DNA from: Mesostigma viride
Lineage: Eukaryota > Streptophyta > Mesostigmatophyceae > Mesostigmatales > Mesostigmataceae
Length of the DNA: 64,000 bases
Assembly: GCA_009746045.1 (NCBI GenBank)
Contig: RPFO01000024.1
Coordinates: 5,001 to 69,000, forward strand
Direction of reading: 5' to 3'
Below the pieces are notes generated by a model. It was not told the origin of the DNA, did no database searches, and saw nothing but the letters and a program-made list of their open reading frames with translations. A program made the position numbers and the translations under genes. Shown piece after piece: positions 32,969 to 43,921 of this stretch; position 1 is the stretch's first letter; every line of letters begins with the position of its first letter.

Positions 32969-33564
32969 AAAGAGATGGCTGGGGGATGATTCCCCTAGAA
33001 AATTTCAGGACAACATTTCCAATCAGGTGCAGGGCCAAGCCGGTCAAGGGTGTAAAATGGGATGAAGGGGAGGTGCCCCCAGCGGCCAGTTTGGTGATTC
33101 CAGCTGTGTTGCACCCCAGCAGTATTGGCATAACTCACAGGAGCCTTGCTGCACACTCTCCTTTGACATATGACCAGCTGGTCCAAGAGATGAGCTCGCC
33201 TACTTTGTTTGAGGCTTGGAAGCTCGCCTTCTCCAAGGCATTGGAGGAGTGGTTGCAGTTTGAGTGTGCTGCACCAACAGACAGACGTCCCCCAGCATCA
33301 AGGAAGCTTGCTTTGAGATTTGTGCTGAAGAGGAAGGTTGTGGATGAGGTATCAGTGCCCCATGTCAGGCCTGTCCTGAATGAGTATCACGGCACGGGGA
33401 GTCTGCCAGGAGAGGAGCTATACACGCCAGGGATGCTACACGACACATGGAGAATTTTGCTATGTCTCTACGTGGGGTTGCTGAACAGGGGAGCAGCTAT
33501 GTCATCAGTGCTGCTGGACTTCAAGAGGGCATTTTTAAAATCTGATCCAGAAGTGGCCAGGAGG
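32969..33564 (+). CDS. pol: Copia reverse transcriptase, N-terminal part (interrupted)
   Basis: The frame (-1 relative to the preceding ORF and open across its stop) encodes the start of a Copia-type RVT_2 domain: PTLFEAWKLAFSKALEEWLQ, KLALRFVLKRKVVDE, and the catalytic-Asp block SSVLLDFKRAFLKSDPE. It is cut after VARR by the Gypsy insertion; the reading resumes at 42765-42769 with VWKQDEPYCVEVP. The usual K.RLV..G.Q motif is degenerate. Confidence 0.82.
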
Positions 33565-34138
33565 TGTTACGTCCTGGCTCGACTCTATCCCAAACATCTC
33601 GCCTAACCTTACCTAAACTAGTGATGAGGCACCTACCGAGGAGTGAGGAGCTATATTGGCTATAAGACCTAGGACGCGACGACGCTGCTTCTCAATGCAT
33701 TCCCTTATAATACGCCATATACCGAATAAAACCAGGGTACTACGAAGGAAACAATACTACACTGCCGTGACCCAAGCCTATATGTGTTAATTCATTTAAC
33801 ACACGCCGAGTGCCATTCACGAAGGACAACTGCTGCATAAATGATCGCCGACAGGCGTGTATGCTCGGGCCGACATCGACCCTCGCACACAGGACCAACG
33901 CACGTCCACAAGGTTCACACGCAGGATAAAAGGACCACTACTAAAGTACGCAGCGCGGCGCGACTGCACCGAACCACCATACTGTACAAGTGCCACGTCA
34001 CAAGGCCCGGTACCGACCGGCCAAAAGGTCCTTACTACACGTAAGCCTAGGAAAGTCAGCGAACTGCTCCGGAATGGCTGAGGCAACAAGGGACCTAATT
34101 TACGTCCGTAACAACAACAAAAGTTACGCGACGTAACA
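33565..34138 (-). repeat. Gypsy 3' LTR (element orientation)
   Basis: 574 bp, TG...CA ends, apparently identical to 42191-42764. Small ORFs inside it are present in both LTRs and are not genes. Confidence 0.95.
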
Positions 34139-34156
34139 CCTCCCCCCCCACAAAGG
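34139..34156 (-). promoter_or_regulatory. Gypsy polypurine tract
   Basis: On the minus strand, TTTGTGGGGGGGGAGG lies directly before the 3' LTR. A purine run abutting the LTR primes plus-strand DNA synthesis. Confidence 0.8.
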
Positions 34157-34508
34157 TAGGGAGCCCTCTCCCTACGCACAGGGAGGAAACCAAGGGATAG
34201 GAAACCTAATGCACCCAGCACACACCAACACAATCGGCAGGCCATCCAAGATACAAAGCACCAACGTATTAACTCGGTCTCCACCACCACGCCGGGAGGT
34301 GTAGGGTTAACCAGCACCAAGCCTGGTGGTAGGTTCCCCTAACTGCCTGGAACAGAGTCCTTGCCGGGGGGGACGGCACTGGGCAGGACACACAGAGTAA
34401 ACAAATCAGTACCAAGGACCAAGAACGACCAGTCAACTGGCCAGAACGTGAGGGCGACTCTATATACCGGAGGGACAACACCCTCAGGTCGGGCCTAAGG
34501 CCCTCTAT

Positions 34509-36466
34509 CTAGTTGCCATCAGTCTGATAAGTGCCACGCGAGGCCAGCAGAACATCCAGATACGCATGGTAGTGGGCCACATCATCGGCATTGTCATGCC
34601 TATCTACAGTGAGGAAAACATCGGCCCACACGCCATCAGGAAAAAGACCCAGGAAGGCCCAGTAATACCTATGCTGCGTAAGAACGACCTGGCCACGGGC
34701 CCAGTCCAGGAAACCACAGGCAAAGAGGCGTAGGAAAGGCTCTACCGCGATCAAGCAGAGAGCCCGCAGGAGTAGGCGATGATACCGGATCCGAGAGCGC
34801 AAACCCGTCGGGAAGAACAGATCTACCAGGGGCTCCACGTCAGACGGCCACATCCGGATGTGCCGAACCTCACGGAAGCGCCACCGACGGGCACACTGTC
34901 GCGACCCGAACGTCTCGAGGTAGTCGCTAGCCCGAGGAGGAGGATGGCCACGGGAGTCCAGACCCTGGCCCGGGATGGGCGCTGGACGACGGGCATCCCA
35001 CTCTAGGATGGGCTGGAGAACCGTGCTGTACGTAGCACCCGGCACCACAGGAAACTCTACCGTAAGGGCATCTGAGGCCATAATGCCCAGAGGCGGAGGG
35101 TAAGCCCACTGGAACCCACCGTAGGTGTCCAAGTCATTGTGACGCCTAGCCCAGCGATACAGAACGCGCCGAACCAGGATCTCGCCCTGGAACACAGGAT
35201 CAGCTACAATAACCATATCGAAAGGAGGCCGATCAGTCTCAATGGGTAGGCCACGGTCCCGCGGCGCCCGACACACCTGGGAGAACCCGAGGGACATGGG
35301 CGAAATGGCAAGCTCGGCGGAGGCGCGCGGCAGGTCACACTGTCGGCAGGCGTGCGCAGACATACCGTACCCAAGGACAGGCGTGTCGCGCGACTCCGGC
35401 GTCGCATGCACCACAGAAGGGACCCGATCCTGATCGCCCTCGGACAACTCCCGGAGGGAATCAGCAGCGCGGGTGGCGCGAGGATCAGGGCCGCTGGCCC
35501 GAACAACCGCAGCCAAAGACCGCGGGGCCGAAGGGACAGGGGCCGAAGCAGGGGTATAGGAACCGGCACAGACGCAGACGGCGCCGGTACAACAGGAGGT
35601 CGCGTCGGACCTGCTGCCGGAGGGGGTCGCGACGGACCCGCCACCGCAGCTGGCGCTCCGGTCTCCGGTGGCGGCGCACCCCCAGGCCACATGTTGAAAA
35701 CAGGGCCCGTAGGGACAGGCAATCCGGCATACGACTGGTTACCATCCAAGCTCCAGTCGGGCACCGGAATCCTCTGCGGAGGACCACCCTCCCAAAGCCT
35801 GGGAAGACCGCCCGGGTCGCTAAAGAAACCCCGCGATGGCGGCGCTGGCGCTGTGGGGGGCCCGGAAGCGACGACGGCGGGCGCGGCCGCTGGGGCGGAA
35901 GACTCGCGCAGAGGCGCAGGTACGTCGGTAGCAGGCGCAGAGACAGCCGGAGGCGTAGGAGCCGCAGCAACAGAAGAAACCGCAGCTACCGAGGGCTCGC
36001 ACAGCGCGGGCGAAACCGTAGGCGCCGAGGCAACCGAAGGGGAAGGGGGCACAGATACAAAAGACACCCCACCTGGCGTGGCTGGAGCATGCGCCTGGGC
36101 CGCCATGAAGGCCCCGAAAGCCGCGGTCAGGGACTGGATCTGTGCCTGCATCGCAGAAACAGTCGCCGAGAGAGGATCAGGCTCACGATCCGAGCCCAAA
36201 CGGGTAGGCTCCACCGACGCGCGCCGGGTCGACCGTGGTGAAGACGGGACAGGGGAAGGAGCCGACACTGAGGAGGAGGACGCTGCAGGGGAGGCCGAAT
36301 ACTCTGGCGTGTACTGTGCCTCGACTGGTGCGTCCGTAGGGGAAGGGTCGCCAAATGCTACTCCCGCTGTCTGGTCCGCGATCTCCATGAACTCGACCGC
36401 CCGTAGGAGGTCACAGGGGTTGTCATCTATATCTGCCTCGCCCTCGCCCGGAAGCCAGGGGAACAC
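34509..36466 (-). CDS. Unknown accessory ORF replacing the Gypsy integrase
   Basis: Two overlapping minus frames (36466-35204, then 35690-34509) that look like one protein of about 640 residues with one frameshift near 35550-35690. The first part is Pro/Ala/Ser-rich with a possible short helix around LSATVSAMQAQIQSLTAAFG, as in some Gag proteins. The second is globular, with CRQCDLPR, MVIVADPVFQGEILVRRVLY, WRFREVRHIRMWPSDVE and a Leu/Phe-rich end (YYWAFLGLFPDGVWADVFL). I recognise no family. It starts right where the integrase zinc domain breaks off at ARSYYW, and the integrase catalytic core is absent. It may be a captured gene or a second gag-like module. Confidence 0.55.
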
Positions 36467-37785
36467 CTCCAGTAGTAAGAGCGGGCTACTAGGTCCCGTA
36501 CCCGTTTACCACCCTGATGAGCAGCTAAGTCATGCAACTCAAAGAGCAAGGAGGAGCGACAGATAGGAGGGACATACAGGCGCCATTGAGGGGGAGAATC
36601 GGCTATTTGCACATATAAAAACCCACCTACAAATTTACAAGGGTGCTTGCCTAATTGTTGGGGAAGGGCTGCAATGGCAGCTAAAGCTTCCGGCTCAGTG
36701 GCCGTAAATCTACTAATAAGGCGTTCAAGATCAGAGGTAGGCATCGCTACAGAGGTATCCAGAACAGGTTTAAAGAGGTCTCCTACCGCCTTGCCAAAGA
36801 GAAGGGGAGGTCCTAGAGGGACTATGTTATCATAAGACTTTCCTGACCTAGTCGCTATATGGCTAAGCGGTATGGAAATTTTATTTTTCCCCTCCCCCCC
36901 CACCGAGACCACAGGAAGGGCCTCACACGGGAGAGAGAGTCCTACGTGAGAAAGGAGATCAGGCATGCGAACAGCAGTATGAAAGAGATAGGCAGAGGAT
37001 TCATCATCAGGTAGTTCACCATAAGGGGTTACACCCATAGTAGTAGGAACTAGAGTAGTATTGAGAGCATCCAGGTCCTCGAAAAAGGAGTAATCTGCGC
37101 GACGGGAGAGTGCATCTGGTACTATGTTATCTACACCATGAACATACTGAAGTTTAAAAGGGGAAAACTGTGCTAAAAACTCCATCCAGCGCGCTTGACG
37201 AGGGGTAAGGTTGGGTTGGGAGAGAAGATGGGAAAGGGGACGGTGATCCGTTTGAATAACTAATCTATAAGGATCTATCTCACAGGGTTCATTCAGGCAG
37301 ACATCAAATTGAGCACCTTTAAGAAAGTGCTGCCACGCGTGGCAACAATACACCACCGCTAAGAGTTCCTGCTGGTGTACGGGATAGTTACGCTCCGCAG
37401 GGAGCATTGTCCTAGAGATATACTCAATTGGCTGTAAGCCCTGACCCTGATCCTGGAGAAGGACGCCCCCGATAGCTACCTTACTAGCGTCTGTAGCTAC
37501 CACAAAGGGTTTAGTAGTATCCGGTAGGATGAGTACGGGAGGAGAGAGGAGTAGGGATTTTAGACACTGAAAAGCCGACTGACATTCACTACTCCAGACA
37601 AAGGGGATATCCTTCTTTAATAAATGATTAATAGGGGCTGCTATAGTTGCGAAACGCGGGATAAAACGCCTATAGTAAGAGGCAATCCCTAGAAAACTAC
37701 GTACACCTTTAACGTCGGTAGGGGTAGGCCATTCCTGAATTGACTTAGTTTTATCCGGGTCGGTAGCGACCCCGGCATCTGACAA
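36427..37785 (-). CDS. pol: Gypsy RT thumb, RNase H and truncated integrase zinc domain
   Basis: 452 residues. It starts SDAGVATDPDKTKSIQEWP and FLGIASYYRRFIPRFA (reverse transcriptase connection), then the RNase H domain with VVATDASKVAIGGVL, the ERNYPVHQQELLAVVY Glu and QTDHRPLSHLLSQ Asp, and HGVDNIVPDALSR. After a linker comes HDLAAHQGGKRVRDLVARSYYW, the start of the integrase H2C2 zinc domain. Similarity stops there and a stop follows about 13 codons later. The DDE integrase core is missing. Confidence 0.88.
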   Translation of the reverse strand: MSDAGVATDPDKTKSIQEWPTPTDVKGVRSFLGIASYYRRFIPRFATIAAPINHLLKKDIPFVWSSECQSAFQCLKSLLLSPPVLILPDTTKPFVVATDASKVAIGGVLLQDQGQGLQPIEYISRTMLPAERNYPVHQQELLAVVYCCHAWQHFLKGAQFDVCLNEPCEIDPYRLVIQTDHRPLSHLLSQPNLTPRQARWMEFLAQFSPFKLQYVHGVDNIVPDALSRRADYSFFEDLDALNTTLVPTTMGVTPYGELPDDESSAYLFHTAVRMPDLLSHVGLSLPCEALPVVSVGGEGKNKISIPLSHIATRSGKSYDNIVPLGPPLLFGKAVGDLFKPVLDTSVAMPTSDLERLISRFTATEPEALAAIAALPQQLGKHPCKFVGGFLYVQIADSPPQWRLYVPPICRSSLLFELHDLAAHQGGKRVRDLVARSYYWRCSPGFRARARQI

Positions 37786-37793
37786 AACATGTC

Positions 37794-38138
37794 CTAAAAA
37801 TGGTACACTCCTACCAGAACAACTTTAGCACGGCGAGCCCACAAGGAATTTTCAGCCATTATCTCTAATACTTTCTTTAAAGCACGTAGGTGCGTTTCAA
37901 AATCAGGAGAGTAAATAAGGATATCATCTAAGTAAGCTTGAGCACAAGAACGGTCATGCTCAGATAAAGAAACAGAGGAGAAGGACGGATCCTTTAAATC
38001 AGATGACACTTGAGGAAGGTGAGAATTACCCATAACAGGTCTAAGCACTTCATTCATTAACATTTGAAAAGAGGCAGGAGAGTTACAGAGTCTCATGGCC
38101 GCTACTCTAAACTGATAATGACCAAAAAGGGGTAGCAA
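37794..38138 (-). CDS. pol: Gypsy reverse transcriptase, palm segment
   Basis: Frame carrying FRVAAMRLCNSPASFQMLMN and the catalytic AQAYLDDILIYSPDFETHL (the Y-X-D-D box). It is separated by frameshifts from the neighbouring pol frames at about 38120 and 37790. The sequence between NSPASFQ and YLDD has an insertion rich in Ser (HLPQVSSDLKDPSFSSVSLS) compared with typical Ty3 enzymes. Confidence 0.82.
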   Translation of the reverse strand: MLPLFGHYQFRVAAMRLCNSPASFQMLMNEVLRPVMGNSHLPQVSSDLKDPSFSSVSLSEHDRSCAQAYLDDILIYSPDFETHLRALKKVLEIMAENSLWARRAKVVLVGVYHF

Positions 38139-39375
38139 AGGCGGTTTTATGGCAATCCTCAGGGGCTATACGCAGTTGCCAAAAACCATCCGCACAATCC
38201 AGTACCGTGAAACAAGTGGAACCTTTAACCTTATTAAATATATCATCAATACGAGGTAGAGGGTATTTAGACTTCACAGTAATGTCATTTAACTTCCTAT
38301 AATCAGTAACTAGGCGAAACTTGCCATTTGGCTTAGGAACTAACAGGACACCAGCTGAGTAGGGGGAGTTACTAGGCTCTATCAATCCTGCTTCTAATAG
38401 TGACACTAAAATCTGTTTTAGTTCCTTTAACTCGGTAGGGCCCATTCTATACATCGGAGAGTGCGTAGGAACTGCACCGTCCTTAATAACTACACGGTGT
38501 AAAACAGAACGAGGAGGAGGATAAGAAGGACTCTTTTCTTCAAAAACTTTGGAGGAATCTATCACAGCCATGTATCTTACTATTTCGTTTTCAGTATATC
38601 CCACTCCTATTGTATCCACTGTGTTTACATCTATATCCACACTATTATTAGTGATAGGTATCTCCTGTACTTCTAACTGAAGGAACATACATAATAAATA
38701 TCCATATTCCTTTAATTCAGATCGCAACTCATCATTGGACATTAATACTTCAGGTATAGGTCTTACAGGAGGATCAACAGGTGTAGGAGGAGTAATATCT
38801 ACCAAGGATAAATTTTCTACTTTATAATGACGTTCTGGTACCCAGTAAGAGCTATCTGGAAACCAAATGACCATGGTAACATAATTAATGGTAATCTTAT
38901 TATCCTGGTGCCAATCTAATCCTAGTAATACATCAGCGGTAGTGATAGGGCCTATAGTGGCCGTCAGGTTGACAGTACGTCCTTGTATGACCAGGGGAAG
39001 GGACACCGTACCCGGGGAATGACTGGTGCGACCGTCAGCATAATGAACAGTGACAGGCTTGGTGTGAGGGATAGGGACTAGTTCTAAACGCCTAACTAGG
39101 GCCTCGCTCACAAAGGAGCTAGCCGCACCGCTATCCACTAACACACAGACATTCAAAAGTTCATCAGCATGCAAGAAGGGGTCTACAACAGTGTGGGGAA
39201 CGGTTAAGCCACCATTCCAAAACATAAGAGGACGAACACGTAAGGGTAGGGATGATTCAGCTCCTACAGAAGTTATGAAAACAGGCAGGCAAAAATTATT
39301 ATCTGGGGTACTATCTAAGGACCTGTCCAGGTTACCCCCGGCTGACAGGCCTACTGTTCCCCCTCCCCCCCACAT
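38107..39375 (-). CDS. pol: Gypsy protease and N-terminal reverse transcriptase
   Basis: 422 residues. The protease has the active site LVDSGAASSFVS (about residues 80-91) and the conserved ADVLLGLDW. The reverse transcriptase starts with HRVVIKDGAVPTHSPMYRMG, PYSAGVLLVPKPNGKFRLVT, DYRKLNDITVKSKYPLPRID and FTVLDCADGFWQLRIAPED, holding the first catalytic Asp. Overlaps the gag frame by 44 bp in another frame, as expected for gag-pol frameshifting. Confidence 0.9.
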   Translation of the reverse strand: MWGGGGTVGLSAGGNLDRSLDSTPDNNFCLPVFITSVGAESSLPLRVRPLMFWNGGLTVPHTVVDPFLHADELLNVCVLVDSGAASSFVSEALVRRLELVPIPHTKPVTVHYADGRTSHSPGTVSLPLVIQGRTVNLTATIGPITTADVLLGLDWHQDNKITINYVTMVIWFPDSSYWVPERHYKVENLSLVDITPPTPVDPPVRPIPEVLMSNDELRSELKEYGYLLCMFLQLEVQEIPITNNSVDIDVNTVDTIGVGYTENEIVRYMAVIDSSKVFEEKSPSYPPPRSVLHRVVIKDGAVPTHSPMYRMGPTELKELKQILVSLLEAGLIEPSNSPYSAGVLLVPKPNGKFRLVTDYRKLNDITVKSKYPLPRIDDIFNKVKGSTCFTVLDCADGFWQLRIAPEDCHKTAFATPFWSLSV

Positions 39376-41053
39376 CCATTGGGACTAACCCCGAAGAAGT
39401 CCCTGGCGAAAAAGCCACTGCTGGAGGGTCGCGAGGGAGCGAAGAGGGTGCAGGAGCCTGATTATCATAGGGGAACCCTGAGGGTCCTGTCTGCACAACA
39501 TTCAGCCTACTAGGGGTAGCTGAGGGAATGCGTCCTGGAGTGGGACGAATAGGAGCACGCTGAGGGGTACGAGGAGGGCGAGCATCGGGATGAGGGGGAG
39601 CACCAGAAAGGAACTTGGGGCACTCCGCCTTAAGATGGCCCACCTCATGACAATGATAACACGAGATGTGAGACACATCCAATGCAGATATATCTGTAAC
39701 GCAAATATCGAATTCTTCTACATATGCCTATTCTTCTTCAGGAGTGAGGACAAGGTTATGAACCCTAGTACACAAAGGAGCATGAGCATACATGCAATCA
39801 GCAACACGGAGGAGATGGGTAGGAAGAGGAGTGGTAAAGAAATCTGCTACTCTTTAATAGACGTTGTCGCACATGCTTGAGGGGCAGATCAGTGAAACGG
39901 TAGGCAGAGAACTGGCGTTTTACCTCACGTAATAAGGGTCTACTGAGGCCTTGAAGGAAACGAGCACGTACTTCTGCGCCCGACAAATCCCTAATTCGTA
40001 CCATCTGTGCATCAAGTTCTTTCATATATTCCTTAAACGGTTTAGTACCTTGCTGCAAAGTACCAAAGGCTAATCTATCCTGCCAATCTGCATCAGGAGG
40101 AACTAAATGGCTCTCTAACCGCTAAAACAATCCTGCTACTGAGTTAGGGTAGGCATGAGAGGCCAAGGATTCACACTGGATGAGGTTGGCAAGCTCAGGG
40201 GTAATACAGGTAGTAAGATAGTGAGGGACTAAAACAGCATCAGAGAGACGCCATCTATTATGATTCTGCCACGACTCTGTGTTCTGGGTAAGCAACATAA
40301 TAAAAGTGAAAAACTGTTGAGGGGTAGACTTGACATCCAGCTAATTGGGAAGGTTAGCAAAGAGGGGAAGAGCAGGAGGCTTAGGGGGATTCGAAGAGTC
40401 AGTTTTTCCCATAGGGCCACTATCTTCCACTGCTACATAAGCGGGATAGAAGGAAGGAAGAGGAAAGGTTTTGGGTAGGGGTCGAGAAGGGGCCACCGTT
40501 TCAGACTGGTGCCCATAGGAGAAAGGAACAGTATATTGCTCACGAAGAGAGGAGTAGGCAAAATGATCATAATTTCTATCATCTAGGGGCATGGTGCTGA
40601 AATCACTATTACTTCTAAATCAGCCACACGGGTAGGGACCTGGGCTGCCTCATAGGCCGTCTCAGGGTAGGACCAGGAAGCAGGTGGGTAAAATGGAACT
40701 GCACTAGGGCGCCCAGAGGGGCCGACAGGGGCAGAGGTACGACCCGTGTTAAAAGCAGGCATGGAAGGCACAGAGTGGGAAGGAGGCCTAGAAACATTGT
40801 TAGTTAGTGAGGACCTGCTGGGGGGTTGAGCCAAGGTTGCAAGAGGGGCAGGGGCCTGGTTCAAGGTAAGGGAAGGGTCATCACTAAATCTGACTTGCAT
40901 ACGTTGTTCATAGGTAGGAGGGGTGACAGAGGGACGACGATTGTTATTATTATTATTATTATTATTGTTGTTGGCATTATTAGAATTATTAGTGGTAGGT
41001 ATAGGTGACATCTCTCCACCCACTAGATCCATGTTCAGTTTGAGGAAAAACAA
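39332..41053 (-). pseudogene. gag: Gypsy gag, broken into several frames
   Basis: Minus-strand frames at 41053-40583, 40592-40341, 40058-39798 and 39682-39332. They hold an Asn-repeat N-terminus encoded by an ATT/GTT microsatellite (about 40942-40975), Pro/Ser-rich sequence, a retrotransposon-gag helix region around FKEYMKELDAQMVRIRDLSG and ARFLQGLSRPLLREV, and a zinc knuckle CYHCHEVGHLKAEC. In-frame stops and shifts separate the parts, so no full Gag is made from this copy as read. Confidence 0.75.
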
Positions 41054-42177
41054 TTAAGGTTGCAATAAGGAGGAGGACAACGCCCTAATTTAAAGCAAGG
41101 AAAGCAAAAAGGAAAAACTTTTAATGTCCTAAGAGAGGAAAACAAGTAAAATCAATCCTTTTTAATAACAGTAATGGATAGGGAGCCAAACTCTAAGGTG
41201 AGAGGAGTATCTACACTAGAGGAGGATGACACCGTAGGACGAGGGGGAGATGGAGGTAGTGAAACCAAAACAAGGCTATCTACCGAAGGGCGAGCAAGAG
41301 GAGCAGGAAAAGAACGTCTTGGGGGTACAGCACCAGAGGTAGGGGCTGCAGGAAGGGTAGAAGTATAGTGACAGGGGGAGGACGTATTGGCTCACTGGCC
41401 CGTTGCTGGGCAGCCCTAACCTTAGGGGTATCAGTAGGGTTACCTTGTACCTTGAAGGCAGGGGTAGGGGAAGACCGATCAGGTTTCATAGGCAATAGTA
41501 GACACTGATATGGGAGTCGTTGAAAGATGGCGCCCAAATGGTCGTCGATGACCAACGCCGTAGCCGAGGAACTCCTGCTGTGGGGTACAACACCAACCAC
41601 AAGGGTCTAAACATAGGCATATACATCCAAGCGTAAAAGAGAGTGGAAGGCGATGAACAACGTTCTAGCATCGGCGACTAGCCGAATCTATTCCTAGGCA
41701 CTTTCCTATTCTAGCCGATTCCTAATGAACGGATAGGAGGCACTTGAGGTGGAGGAGGTCCTACCTCTCCTCCCCCCCCACAAAGCATCTATGATGCTCG
41801 CCTAGAGCTAACGAGCATATAAGAAAACGCAGCAGCGTGCACGGAAAAGAGGTGTAGTCTAAAGGGACGCTAATCGTCCCACTATCCATCACTATTGAAC
41901 CGTCAAACCCACTAGCTAACGTCAAACAGCACCCAGCAAGGAAATGCACACACAGATGGAAAAGGAAAAGGAAAAGGAACTAGCTACGTGAGGAGTTCAT
42001 CCGCTTTGAGCAGGTCTAACTTCTAGGCAGGGCGTGTCCCGAATCGGGCAGCACTACCCCCCTAGCTTGACGGCGACCCGCCCATTACCTGTCAAGAGGT
42101 TGTCTTCTTCTGTGCCCTGGCCGCGGAAGGCCTCTGGCGTATAGGGTTGCAAGGGAACTTCGTCGCGTCTACCTAAA
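41054..42177 (-). other. Gypsy untranslated leader
   Basis: About 1.1 kb between the primer-binding site and gag on the minus strand. No convincing ORF. It contains a second stretch (41770-41786) resembling the polypurine tract and its neighbourhood. Confidence 0.5.
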
Positions 42178-42189
42178 CCTCCGCTACCA
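42178..42189 (-). promoter_or_regulatory. Gypsy primer-binding site
   Basis: On the minus strand TGGTAGCGGAGG starts two bases inside the 5' LTR end (42191). TGGTA followed by a GGAGG-like stretch complements the 3' end (CCTCCGCTACCA) of an initiator-methionine-type tRNA, differing at one base from the vertebrate initiator tRNA end. Confidence 0.7.
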
Positions 42190-42190
42190 T

Positions 42191-42764
42191 TGTTACGTCC
42201 TGGCTCGACTCTATCCCAAACATCTCGCCTAACCTTACCTAAACTAGTGATGAGGCACCTACCGAGGAGTGAGGAGCTATATTGGCTATAAGACCTAGGA
42301 CGCGACGACGCTGCTTCTCAATGCATTCCCTTATAATACGCCATATACCGAATAAAACCAGGGTACTACGAAGGAAACAATACTACACTGCCGTGACCCA
42401 AGCCTATATGTGTTAATTCATTTAACACACGCCGAGTGCCATTCACGAAGGACAACTGCTGCATAAATGATCGCCGACAGGCGTGTATGCTCGGGCCGAC
42501 ATCGACCCTCGCACACAGGACCAACGCACGTCCACAAGGTTCACACGCAGGATAAAAGGACCACTACTAAAGTACGCAGCGCGGCGCGACTGCACCGAAC
42601 CACCATACTGTACAAGTGCCACGTCACAAGGCCCGGTACCGACCGGCCAAAAGGTCCTTACTACACGTAAGCCTAGGAAAGTCAGCGAACTGCTCCGGAA
42701 TGGCTGAGGCAACAAGGGACCTAATTTACGTCCGTAACAACAACAAAAGTTACGCGACGTAACA
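42191..42764 (-). repeat. Gypsy 5' LTR (element orientation)
   Basis: 574 bp, paired with 33565-34138. It ends GACGTAACA on the + strand, directly followed by the ggagg duplication. Confidence 0.95.
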
Positions 42765-43921
42765 GGAGGGTGTGGAAGCAGGATGAGCCTTACTGTGTTG
42801 AGGTGCCTGCCATCTGGAAGCTGGAGCTGCATCAACAATTCCTGGTTATTCTGAAGGGCCTGGAAGGACTCAGGTCGAGCCCAATCATCTGGAGGCTCAC
42901 GCTGCAGGAAGCTCTGATCAGTGAGTGTGGCTTGAGAGTGTCTTCAGTTGATCCCTGTTTGCTGCTGGCCCAATGGGAGGGTCTGCCAGTGTATGCTAGT
43001 TTGCATGGAGATGATCTGCATTTGCTAGCCCCCACGACCTGGCTGAAGAAGTTTATTCCTGTCATCAGTGGCAAGTTTTCACTGGGCAAGGAGCTGTGGC
43101 AGGAGCCCAACAAGCCTGTAGTGTTCTGTGGAATGCAGGCTACCCTGTTCAGGAGGGACGGGGAGTGGAGTATCAGGCTTCAGGCTGGAGGAGATTATAA
43201 ACAGACCATTGTGAAGGCCTTGCCAGAGAAGATCACCCAGGCTGCAGGACCTGAGTTGAGAGGCATGTGGGCCTGGTTTGCCAGCATCTGTGGTCCGTCT
43301 TTGATGGTCCATAGCAGAATGCCTGATGAGGTGCTTGAGGATGAGAAGCCTCGAGTCATAGCCCGGTTGGTGGAGAGTACCCCTGATCTGATTTTGTCTG
43401 GGATTGACTTTGCCCAGCCTATCACCTTGGAGATCTTTGTTGACAGTTCCATGGATGCTCGCCAGGTTACCAAGGTCAGGGGGAGATCTGCTGCTCTGTT
43501 TGCTTTTTATCAGAGCAGGGCAAGTTTGTTCAGCTGGTACAGCAGACTGCAGAAGAGGGTCTGTATCAGTTCAGATGTGGCAGAATGCAGGGCCATATGC
43601 GAGGGGATCCAGTCCAGCTTGTACATAAAGGAGTTAATGCTGGAGCTGGCTTCAGTTACCCCTTGGACCTTGCAGATGGAGACGTTGTTGCTAACAGACA
43701 GCATGGGTATGGTCCAGTTTGTTCACAAGCAGCTGGCCAGAAGCCGCGACCTGGATTATTTGTTGCTGAAGGAGTTGGCCAGTCTGGTTGACTTGAAGCA
43801 TATCCCTGGCGAGGAGAACCCTGCTGATGCATTGACAAAGCTGCCACACAAGGCCCCAGCCCAGTACAATGTACTGAGGAAGCTCATGAATGCTGACTGT
43901 CAAGTCGGTCTATCTGTCTAA
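42765..43921 (+). CDS. pol: Copia reverse transcriptase (C-terminal part) and RNase H
   Basis: Resumes the frame broken at 33564. It contains VWKQDEPYCVEVPAIWKLEL, LEGLRSSPIIWRLTLQEAL, the second catalytic motif as VYASLHGDDLHLLAP (GDD rather than the usual YVDD), then RNase H with IFVDSSMDARQVTKVRGRSA, the SSDVAECRAICEG Glu, LLTDSMGMVQFVHKQL and HIPGEENPADALTK. The stop is at 43919-43921. The Copia class assignment rests on this RNase H ending and on integrase lying before RT. Confidence 0.9.

Larger units (their letters stand above)
33560..42769 (-). mobile_element. Nested Ty3/Gypsy LTR retrotransposon (minus strand)
   Basis: 9200 bp (33565-42764) flanked by the 5-bp duplication ggagg (33560-33564, 42765-42769). 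The LTRs are 574 bp each (33565-34138 and 42191-42764), with ends TGTTACGTC...GACGTAACA, and I see no difference between them. The element reads on the minus strand: primer-binding site, gag with zinc knuckle, protease, reverse transcriptase, RNase H, the start of the integrase zinc domain, then an unrelated ORF pair, polypurine tract and LTR. Several frameshifts break gag and pol. Domain order PR-RT-RH assigns it to Ty3/Gypsy. Confidence 0.93.

Noticed and set aside
33841-34081. Small ORFs repeated at 33841-34081 and 42467-42707
   Set aside because: They are duplicated because they lie in the two Gypsy LTRs; no protein features.
35352-36566. 404-codon plus-strand ORF
   Set aside because: Antisense to the Gypsy accessory ORF; Gly/Ala/Arg composition is the complement of its Pro/Ala/Ser-rich coding.
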